This document shows, one piece after another, positions 56,717-64,000 of a stretch of DNA of 64,000 nt. Numbering within the stretch: the first letter of the stretch is position 1; each line of letters begins with the position of its first letter. Both the position numbers and the translations under genes were made by a program. The notes under the pieces are model-generated. The model made no database searches. It had not been told where the DNA came from and saw only the letters and a program-made list of their open reading frames with translations. The stretch spans positions 38,415 through 102,414 of the forward strand of contig JBBPSI010000082.1 in assembly GCA_038093515.1 (NCBI GenBank), given 5' to 3'. This DNA comes from Butyriboletus loyo (Eukaryota; Basidiomycota; Agaricomycetes; Boletales; Boletaceae).

Positions 56717-57449
56717 CCTTTTTTGGTCGTCGTCTGGGAAGTCCGTAGAGTATTCGGAACCCAGTTTGGTAAGCGGGAATTAAGAAGTTGGGGGCGGAGG
56801 AAAGGGGGTGATTTTTGAATCTTCTTCGGCAACCTTTTCTTCAGCTGAACCGGCTTCTTCGGCAACTACAAGTTATAAAGACCCTTACTGTCCCCTATCT
56901 TCCAAGGTGACTCTGGGGGACTCTACAACAAGTAGAACGTAAAAAGTATTTCTTCGAATGGAGGTAGTATCTCCGATGAAGCTTGGTCTGGTAATGGACA
57001 GTTACAGGTAAAAACCTAGTTACGACTAGTTGACAAATTTTGAAATATTTTTCTGTGTTCTACCTCCCGTGTTACCACAGGGACTACAATTTGAGAATGA
57101 CTCAGCCAAAGGGATTTGGGGGTCCCTAAGTCGTCCTTCGCAAATTGGGCATGACCCCAACGCAGACTATCAACTCCAAAGGGAGCGACAGAGAATGAAT
57201 TTTACAAGTGTTTATGTGAGACGCAAAATCTACCCTTCCAAGGGGTTCCCCTAAAAGTAGTGGGGGCAATCAGAAATAAAAACTGCTGAACACGCAGTGA
57301 CGGCTCTAAACCCTGAGCACCAGGTTATCCCGTAAGAGGGAAGTTCTGCTCCGTCAAGTGGAGGCCTACTGGAAGTGCGGATAAGGGAAACGAAACGGGT
57401 ACGCTATTGGCCAAACGCCAACAAGCACGCTACCCCTACCCTGGGGACT
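56717..57449 (-). other. G2 5' leader
   Basis: About 730 bases between the G2 gag ATG and the solo LTR C3. No long coding frame on the sense strand except a short one overlapping the gag start. Packaging signals would be expected here but cannot be identified. Confidence 0.55.
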
Positions 57450-58269
57450 GTTACGCTGGTAGCGCACAATAGCTAGCAAGCGAGCACTTATAGGGGCTCG
57501 AGCCTAATGAGGAAACTAGCCGACTCGCGTAGACGACGCTATCGGGTGTCTTGCAAAGCAAGTGTCGGCGAGATCTTGAGTGGTGGCGACCAGACGAGAT
57601 CGAGCAGACTCTTATCGGCTTTATCGGCAAGAGAAGGGTATATTGCTAGATTACTATGCACTTGGTAGATGCGTAGAATTAGCTAAAGAGTCTGTACTTC
57701 TCTAAGTACTTGTATATATACTACTGGGTATCGTGCACAGACCGAGCTGTGCGTGGCAGCGAAGGGCGGAGGGTTATGAGTCTACTCGAGTCATAACGGC
57801 GAATGGAGAAGTGGCAAAGTGCCGGTAACGAGGGAGCTATGCTCCGAGTAAGAAGGCGACATCGTCAGCGAATGAGAAGAGCTGAAGGCGAAGTGACGAT
57901 GTCCATGAGGTGAGCCCCACAGGGTGAAGGGTGCGTGAACGGCGGAGCCCTTGGATACGGGTCTCGACGCGAAGGTACTGACACGTCGTAATCTAGTCAC
58001 GTGCTAGTCACGTGATGAACCAAATGTCATTGGATAAAGAAAAGAGGACGCAACAGCTCAGCTGTGGGTCCGGCCCGACGGGGCGAGAGACAGGGGCTAT
58101 CTCAGTGTAGCGACACTGAGACTTGCAGGAACGACCGGGGAAGTGGATAACGTCCACTAGGCGACTAGGGAGCGGGCGATGGGCGGCATCACAAGACAGC
58201 GGGGGCAGCGGGGACGCGTGAGCGTGGGAAAACGAGTGGCGGGGTATGCTTAGGGGTAAAACTGTAACA
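57450..58269 (-). repeat. solo LTR C3
   Basis: 820 bp with TGTTACGC and ACTGTAACA ends (plus-strand reading), flanked by GGGAC at 57445-57449 and 58270-58274. It lies in the G2 leader just after the primer-binding site. Confidence 0.92.
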
Positions 58270-58289
58270 GGGACCGGGTGTGTATCTGA

Positions 58290-58300
58290 AGTTTTAACCA
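58290..58300 (-). promoter_or_regulatory. self-complementary primer-binding site of G2
   Basis: TGGTTAAAACT, two bases after the 5' LTR end, is the exact 11-nt complement of AGTTTTAACCA at 58449-58459 in the LTR, about 35 nt after its TATATAAAG box. This is the same arrangement and spacing as in G1. Confidence 0.7.
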
Positions 58301-58302
58301 AG

Positions 58303-58810
58303 TGTTGCGAAGGCAACGCACAGTCAAATGCTAGTATGAATACCAAGCCACAAGCGGTCCACTACAGTTGCAGGTATACACAAGTACCTGGCAGGTATAA
58401 GACTGGAGCTTCAACTTAATCCTCAACTGTTGCCAGCGAATAGACAAGTGGTTAAAACTAGGGAATCCTAGTCTAACCACGAGCCTTTATATATTATACA
58501 GAGATGCGCACAGACCATGCTGTGCGTGTGATGAACTACTATACATGGCTAGACTAAAGAAGAGAAGTGCAACAGTGATTAACCACACGAGGCGTGGGGA
58601 TCAAAAAGAAGAGAAGTAAACGGAGATTAAATACATGTGTTGTGACGTCATAGAGTCTAGGCCTGGTCTAGGCCATGACATCATATGCTTAGTCAGCATG
58701 AGATCACATGTAAGTTCCCACAATCACGTGCGCTATGTCACGTGACCTTTGAAAGTGAAAATGATTAAGTCCAAAGTGAAAGTGTATGAATAAATGTTAT
58801 GATTATAACA
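58303..58810 (-). repeat. family A LTR (A3), 5' LTR of G2
   Basis: 508 bp on the minus strand from TGTTATAATCATAACA to CTTCGCAACA, with TATATAAAGG near 58486-58495. It interrupts G1 copy 2 pol at 58811 and is followed by the G2 primer-binding site. Confidence 0.82.
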
Positions 58811-59815
58811 GCTTGGAATGCCTGTTCACAAGCTGGAGTCCATGCCCACGGGGAGTTCTTCTTGGTCAGATCGTGGAGGGGCTTTGCGATGTGGGAGAAG
58901 TCCTGAATAAATCTCCGGTAGAAGTTGCAAAACCCAATGAAGGACCTGACTGCCTTCATTGAGGTCAGGGGGTTCCATTCTCAAATGGCTTTCAACTTGG
59001 TGGGGTCCATCTTGACCTGACCTTCCCTGACCATCATTCTGAGGTATTCCACTTCGTCAGCGTCAAATGAACACTTTTCCAGCTTGAGGAACAACTTGTG
59101 TTCACGGAGACTTTCCAGGACATGAATTGTTCGTGCTTCGTGTTCAGTGGTGGTGGCGGAATGGATCAGGAGGTCGTCCATGTAGATAATTAGCCATCCC
59201 TCAGCCATGAGGTCGCCGAAGATATGGTCCATCAGGGCCTGGAACGTAGCAGGAGAGTTGCATAGTCCGAAAAACATCACTGTTGGTTCGAACAGTCCCT
59301 GGGGAGTGATAAATGCTGCTTTCCATTGGTCGTTCGGCTTGATCAAGACGTTGTTGTATCCCCAGCGGATATCCATCTTAGTGAAGATCTTTGATCCCTT
59401 GAGGCAATCAACAAGGTCGGAGATGAGAGGGAGGGGATAGGCATTCTTAACCTATGGGAGTTCAAGTACCGGTAGTCCTGACAAGGACGTAGCGAGCCAT
59501 CTTTCTTTGAGACGAAGAAGAAAGGTGCTGCTTGGGGGGACTTCGAGGGAGTGATTTTACCAGACTTGAGGTGTTCTTCCACGAATGCTTTGCATGCTTC
59601 CGACTCTTTTGGATTCAAGGGGTAGACCTTAGCAACTTTTGGGACGAAATCTTTGTCAAGGTCGATGGCATGGTTGAACGATCTGGACGGGGGCAACTCT
59701 TTGGTGTTCTTCTTGTCAAAAACATCTGCAAAGGCGGCGAACGGGGTTGGAAGAACTGCTTTCTCCTTGACAGCTTGGGCAGCGATCTCGGTCGCGATAG
59801 TTGCTTTTCAAATAG
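58811..59815 (-). pseudogene. G1 copy 2 reverse transcriptase, truncated
   Basis: Starts near FADVFDKKNTKELPPSRSFNHAID-type sequence, continues in 59696-59343, shifts frame near 59455 (a small change in YLNSHMVKNAYP), then 59376-58981 with DIRWGYNNVLIK, VMFFGLCNSPATFQ and YMDDLLIH, and 58959-58811 with SFIGFCNFYRRFIQDFSHIA to ACEQAFQA, where the G2 LTR interrupts it. Confidence 0.88.
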
Positions 59816-59936
59816 GGTAAGCTTCCCTTGCTGAAGCGTCTACTCGCTTCTTCCAGAGCTTGGCGATTTTGGAGTCTGGATCCAAATCCAGGTACCATAC
59901 CAGGTACTGTTGCGTGATTGCCCAAGGGGAGTCATG

Positions 59937-60407
59937 TCAGGGCTTCTTGATTTGATCTGGGAGATCGATGTGGCCAGTGGCCCAATCTATTACCGGGTTT
60001 GCTTCTTGTAGCCACGGTAATCCCAGGATCATGTTTTCTCTTCCTATATTGAGGACCAGGAAGCTCCGTTCCTCCTCGGTTTCTCCTATCCTGATGGAGA
60101 TGGTGACCTTGTGTCGTATTACTCCTCCTTGGTTGTTCGACCCGTCCACGTTTTGGGCACTAAGTGGCTTGGGTAGCCATTCCATCGGCAATTTCTTTCG
60201 CTTCACTAGATCGCGATCTATGAAGCATCCGCTTGCGCCGCTGTCCACCAGGGCAAATGTGTCGATGATTTGTCCCCCTTCATGCACGAATAATGACACA
60301 GGAACTCGTATGGATTGCGCATGGGGATTTGATAAAACTACAGGGGCGATTACATGGAGAGGCGAAGACGTCGAAACTTCCCTCTCTTCTAAAAATCCTT
60401 TGGCCAA
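59937..60407 (-). CDS. G1 copy 2 protease
   Basis: 156 codons overlapping the end of gag by 19 bases in the -1 frame. The active site FALVDSGASGCFID is intact here, unlike copy 1, and the second part has LVLNIGRENMILGLPWLQEANPVIDW, the usual retroviral-type flap and end motif. It ends at a TGA after PDQIKKP that copy 1 shares. Confidence 0.85.
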   Translation of the reverse strand: MAKGFLEEREVSTSSPLHVIAPVVLSNPHAQSIRVPVSLFVHEGGQIIDTFALVDSGASGCFIDRDLVKRKKLPMEWLPKPLSAQNVDGSNNQGGVIRHKVTISIRIGETEEERSFLVLNIGRENMILGLPWLQEANPVIDWATGHIDLPDQIKKP

Positions 60408-61381
60408 GCTTCGGCCACCTTGGTTGCTGCAATGGGCAGCCTTTCTTCATCTTCATTGAAGCATGCCTTGAGGACGTTCAAGACATCTTCCTGCTGGGTG
60501 CCTCGACCCTTTAACTCAGACAAGTAGTCGATGAGTGGGGAGGGCTTTGGTTTGGGGGGTGTGACGACTGCGGCGCGTGCACGCTGAGGGTTGCGAGGGG
60601 GACGAGGAGGCGGTCCTCGGGAGTTCTGTCCATTGTGAGAGGGGTGAGGGTGGTTAGTGGAGCGGCATCCGACTTGGTGGCATATGAAGCATTTGTTTTG
60701 CTTCATGTACTCTGCACGTTGTACAGGAGTAAGTCGGACGGCATCTACGTCCATGGCGTTGGGGTCCCTTCGGCTGGACGAGGGCTTGGAGGAGGAGGAG
60801 AACGTAGGGATGTAGCGTTTCCCTGCGCGAAGGTCATCGATGCGCTTGTGTTGCGCGTGGAAGGCAGGTCTTTTCAGCCCATCCGGCGAGGTGGTGGGGG
60901 GTTTCTCGCATGAGAGGACAGACTCAGCGAGGCGAGGGTCGAGTCTGCGAATGAACCATTCAATGAGCGCCTTCTCATCAGTGATTCCTGACTTAGCGGC
61001 GAGGAGTTGGAACTCTGTGACATAGGTGTCGTAGCCATCCTTGCGGTTGGCCTTGTTCTGGGTGAGGTTCCCCAGATCGATCCTGGCACTCTCTCCTACG
61101 TCAAAGGGGTGGAAGACTCTTTGGAAGTCCTCGCAGACCAACGAGAACTCTTTCTGCCGTTCCATGGGGTGTCCGTCCAGGAGGAGACCCATCCATCCTT
61201 CTGAAAAGGTCTTTCCTTTTCCTTCGCTCATTTTCATAAGGAGAGCGTTAACCTTTGACTTGTCGTCGGGGAAGGACGTCTGGTTGGCGTCGAAGTAGGT
61301 GCGCATGGCGAGGAGCCATCGAGAGGCATCCTCGTTGAGACCAGAGAAGTCCTTGGGGACAATGTTTTTCTTTTCAGACAT
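60389..61381 (-). CDS. G1 copy 2 Gag
   Basis: 330 codons from MSEKKNIVPKDFSGLN; closely follows copy 1 with many changes. The knuckle is CFICHQVGCRSTNHPH. It ends KDF-stop in GAT TTT TAG. The same frame stays open upstream to the LTR through a Pro/Ser-rich stretch, as in copy 1. Confidence 0.85.
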   Translation of the reverse strand: MSEKKNIVPKDFSGLNEDASRWLLAMRTYFDANQTSFPDDKSKVNALLMKMSEGKGKTFSEGWMGLLLDGHPMERQKEFSLVCEDFQRVFHPFDVGESARIDLGNLTQNKANRKDGYDTYVTEFQLLAAKSGITDEKALIEWFIRRLDPRLAESVLSCEKPPTTSPDGLKRPAFHAQHKRIDDLRAGKRYIPTFSSSSKPSSSRRDPNAMDVDAVRLTPVQRAEYMKQNKCFICHQVGCRSTNHPHPSHNGQNSRGPPPRPPRNPQRARAAVVTPPKPKPSPLIDYLSELKGRGTQQEDVLNVLKACFNEDEERLPIAATKVAEAWPKDF

Positions 61382-61768
61382 TTCGTCGTCGTCGTCATCT
61401 AGGAAGGCTGCGGGAGGATAATATGGTGGGGATGGAGAGCGGGAGACGTGGGGGGTTCTGTCAAGCCAGTCGCTGTTATAACCGTCGTCGCTGGGTGCTG
61501 GTTCAGATTCTTGCCCTAGACCCTGGTCCTCGGGTTGATAAGAGGGTTCGGGGTCTGACTGGGGCAGAGGGTCAAACTGGGGTTGAGGGTCTGGCTGGGC
61601 GGGAGAGTGTGGCGGCGATGGGTTGTCAACGACGATGGGTTCCAGTTCGGGAGAGGGAACGCGGAAGGAACAACCGACGCGTCTGGATTGTGGGATGGAA
61701 ATGTTGGGCGAGAGGGGAGGGCGGCTTTACTGCTGAAGAGCAGAAGCGAGATGAAGATCTAGTTCTTT

Positions 61769-62194
61769 TGTTACGCTGGGCGCTAACAATCAGAACAGCG
61801 AGGAGGCACTCTGGAGTGGCCTCAAGACTCTGAAGACGATTCTGGGCGAAGTCTCAGACTATGTCTTAGTGCGCACACTAAGAGTCTGGAAGTGAACTAA
61901 TTGCTAGCAGGTATCTGCGTAGAACTAGATAATGTACATGGTGTAAAGACCGAGTCTTTATACTACTGGGGTCTGCGCACAGACCATGTTCCTAATCGAG
62001 TCGCGAGAAGGAAAGTACAAATGAGGAATGAGTACTCTAGAACATTCTGGAGTATGAAAGAAAGTGCGTCCGTGCACGGGAAATGATGACTAAGCTAGAA
62101 CGGTTGTTACCGTTCAAAGGGAACTAGCAAAAGGCTAGGTGAATGTAGTAGTCCCAACGGTAATGGAGAGAAAAAGTAGACCACTACCATAACA
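61769..62194 (-). repeat. family B LTR (5' LTR of G1 copy 2)
   Basis: 426 bp, with the start on the minus strand changed to TGTTATGG. It is followed (61757-61766) by the same AGAACTAGAT primer-binding site as in copy 1. Confidence 0.92.
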
Positions 62195-63480
62195 ACTCTG
62201 AAGGGTGGGCGGAATAACAATGAGGAGAGGATATGGCTTGTGAACATGATGGACACATAGACAGTAATTGTTACAGTTTTACCCCTAAGTGTACCCTGCC
62301 ACTCATTTTCCCACGCTCACACGTCCCCGCCGCCCCCACTGTCCTGCGATGCCGCCCATCACCCGCCCCCTAGTCACCTAGTGGATGTTATCCACTCTCC
62401 CGGTCATTCTGTCGAGTCTCAGTGTCGCTACACTGAGATAGCCCCTGTCTTGTCGCCCCGTTGGGCCAGACCCACAGCTGAGCTGTCGCGTCCTCTTATT
62501 CTTTATCCAATGACATTTGGTTCATCACGTGACTAGCACGTGATTAGATTACAATGCATCTTTACCTTCGTGTCGAGACCCATATCCAAGGGCTCTGCTG
62601 TTCGTGTCCCCTTTGCCCTGTGGGCCACACCTCGTGGACATCATCACTTCGTCTTCTGCTCTTCCTATTCGCTGATGATGTCGCCACCTTACTCAGAGCT
62701 TCGCTCCCTTGTTACCGGCACTTTGCTGCTCCTCTCTTCGTGGTTATGACTCGATGCGACTCATAACCCTTCGCCCTCGCCGCTATGCACAGCTCGGTCT
62801 GTGCACTGTATCTATTAGTATATATACCAGTGTACTTAGCATAGTACGGCTTCCCTAGCTAATTCTACGCATCTACCAAGTGCATAGTAATCTAGCAGTA
62901 TACCCCATCTGCTGATTGAGCCGATAAGTCTCTACTCGATCTCGACTGGTTGCCACCACTCGACATCTCGAAGACACTTGCTCAGCAGAAGCCCGATAGC
63001 ATCGTCTACGCGAGTCGGCCACTTTCCTCATTAGGCTCGAGCCCCTAGAAGTGCTCGCTCGCTAGCTATTGTGCACTACCAGCGTAACAGTAATGTCCGC
63101 TGCCATGAGCATCATGCATCCTGAGATATATGACTTAGTGCGGGAGGTGATGATCCAACTCTGGTGCATCTCATTGGCAGAGGACCTCAACAACATGCAG
63201 GGGGTGCTGGAACTCTGGCCATCCATATTCAATAGTCTTTCTGCCATGGTTAACAGGTCCAGCCCCTGCCATCTGGACAAAAATGGGCTTCCACAATGGT
63301 TTGATCAACTTCTCACAGTCAGGAATTACAGCGGCCTCAACCTCACCTTTCCAAGGCAGGAGCTGAGGTTATGGTAACCACCTGGGACTGTGGTTGCATT
63401 TTCAGGCAGGCTGATTGTCCATGGGGCGGCGGAGGTAGCAGAGGATCACTCATGCATTGCATGGTACATGCAGGACAAGG
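62195..63480 (+). pseudogene. remnant resembling a basidiomycete 2OG-Fe(II) oxygenase/KDZ-linked gene
   Basis: Sequence before (62195-62268) and after (63090-63480) the solo LTR C4 belongs together. It reads IYDLVREVMIQLWCISLAED, GLPQWFDQLLTVRNYSGLNL, then PPGTVVAFSGRLIVHGAAEV and HSCIAWYMQDKV. The GTVVAFSGRLIVHG pattern resembles the last strands of dioxygenase domains (TET/JBP-like) that accompany KDZ transposons in mushrooms; this is recall by eye and uncertain. It is broken by LTRs on both sides and by stops. Confidence 0.4.
62269..63089 (+). repeat. solo LTR C4
   Basis: 821 bp from TGTTACAGTTTTACCCC to ACCAGCGTAACA, plus orientation, flanked by GTAAT at 62264-62268 and 63090-63094. Confidence 0.92.
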
Positions 63481-63975
63481 TGTTACGCTTGGACTGGGTA
63501 AGTACGAGCGTAGACTTGGATATAGTTCTGGAACTCAAGAAGTCTTCTAGACGTTCAAGTCTAACCTTCAAGATGAAGGATTTATCCGGTGTTCGAGTTG
63601 AAGAAAGACAACTCGCTACTAGAGACGAGAGGACGAGGATATCGATGATGATTCCAAGTAGATCTAGCTTAGAGTACAACGTAGCTAGATCTCATCGTAT
63701 TTATAATACAGGGGAACGCGCACGGACCAAGGATAAAAGAGGAAAGAGGGCTATCGTACGATATGGAGGAGAATTGCCATTGGGCGAAGGGAAGTCGTAC
63801 AATAGAAGGTTATGGAATATTCCATAGGAGTACCTTAAAGGGAAGCGATAGATCGAGGGTTGGATCTCGCTATCTAAGAAGTGAAAGAAGAATATTCCGA
63901 GTTGCGTCGGCTAAAGGATAAGCTATCGTGAGATATGCTTAAGTAGAAAAGAAAAGAAAAGAATGAATCGTAACA
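63481..63975 (-). repeat. family E LTR, 3' LTR of an element beyond the window
   Basis: 495 bp with TGTTACGCTTGG and GAATCGTAACA ends. To its right the minus strand has a polypurine tract directly before the LTR start, so this is the 3' LTR of a minus-strand element whose body lies outside the window. Confidence 0.8.
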
Positions 63976-63989
63976 TTACCCCCCCTTTA
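63976..63989 (-). promoter_or_regulatory. polypurine tract of the next element
   Basis: AAAGGGGGGGTAA on the minus strand abuts the LTR at 63975. The same GGGGGTAA end is seen before the G1 3' LTR at 42147. Confidence 0.7.
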
Positions 63990-64000
63990 CATTGGAAGTC

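Larger units (their letters stand above)
50009..58810 (-). mobile_element. G2: second Ty3/Gypsy element, 3'-truncated and interrupted
   Basis: Read on the minus strand: 5' LTR 58810-58303 (family A), primer-binding site, solo LTR C3, leader, gag, solo LTR C2, protease and RT, solo LTR C1 with a nested family B LTR, the rest of RT, RNase H and integrase up to the GPY/F module, where the G1 copy 1 LTR cuts it. Gag and pol differ clearly from G1. Several in-frame stops inactivate it. Confidence 0.85.
58811..62194 (-). mobile_element. G1 copy 2, 3'-truncated
   Basis: 5' LTR 62194-61769, primer-binding site, gag, protease and part of RT on the minus strand, closely similar to G1 copy 1. The element ends at 58811 where the G2 LTR begins. 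It lacks RNase H, integrase, the 3' ORF and the 3' LTR. Confidence 0.9.

Noticed and set aside
53408..57449. A full-length family C element between LTRs C1 and C3
   Set aside because: C1 and C3 each have their own 5-bp target duplication within G2 sequence, so they are separate solo LTRs, not a pair.

Overview
This is a eukaryotic window that reads as a filamentous basidiomycete, most likely an Agaricomycete. Almost every gene is cut by introns of about 48 to 115 nt with GT..AG ends. The gene set includes a HET protein, a giant DUF3638/DUF3645 protein, an F-box/LRR-like protein and a WD40 fragment of a type common in mushrooms. The right-hand third is packed with chromodomain Ty3/Gypsy retroelements. 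I cannot name the species. All gene models come from reading frame, splice-site and family agreement; no transcript data were available.

Left part (1-40.3 kb) is host sequence with spaced genes: a 5'-truncated DUF3638/DUF3645 giant protein (+), a zinc-finger-like hypothetical protein (-), a gene-poor stretch of about 5 kb, a mitochondrial pyruvate dehydrogenase kinase (+), a SWI3/RSC8-type chromatin-remodelling subunit (+), a HET protein with a decayed GTPase-like half (-), a decayed copy of the zinc-finger gene (+), a remarkable micro-exon gene (-), ankyrin and WD40 relics, a ten-exon MFS transporter (-), an F-box protein (-) divergent from the GPI transamidase subunit GPI16/PIG-T (+), a gag-like relic and a zinc alcohol dehydrogenase (-). 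These genes do not form a pathway or cluster; they are housekeeping and accessory neighbours.

The most unusual locus is at 24380-25327 (minus). A secreted-protein first exon is followed by eleven consecutive introns of exactly 55 or 57 nt, separated by ten micro-exons of alternately 15 and 12 nt. The tandem DNA repeat seen there is therefore an array of intron plus micro-exon units. Spliced, it encodes a 110-residue protein with five nonapeptide repeats of the type NNGSSSNTE and a stop in the last unit.

Right part (41-64 kb) is a nest of LTR retroelements, mostly on the minus strand. G1 copy 1 (41720-50008) has two 427-bp LTRs, gag, protease, RT, RNase H, chromodomain integrase and an extra 3' ORF with CCHC knuckles. 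G2 (50009-58810) has a 508-bp 5' LTR, gag and pol, is broken by solo LTRs and is cut at its 3' end. G1 copy 2 (58811-62194) has a 5' LTR, gag, protease and part of RT, and is cut by the G2 LTR. Four solo LTRs of a third family (C), all with perfect 5-bp target duplications, lie among them, and one carries a nested G1 LTR. Both G1 and G2 show a primer-binding site complementary to the predicted 5' end of their own RNA, the Tf1/sushi type of self-priming. The window ends in the 3' LTR and polypurine tract of a further element.
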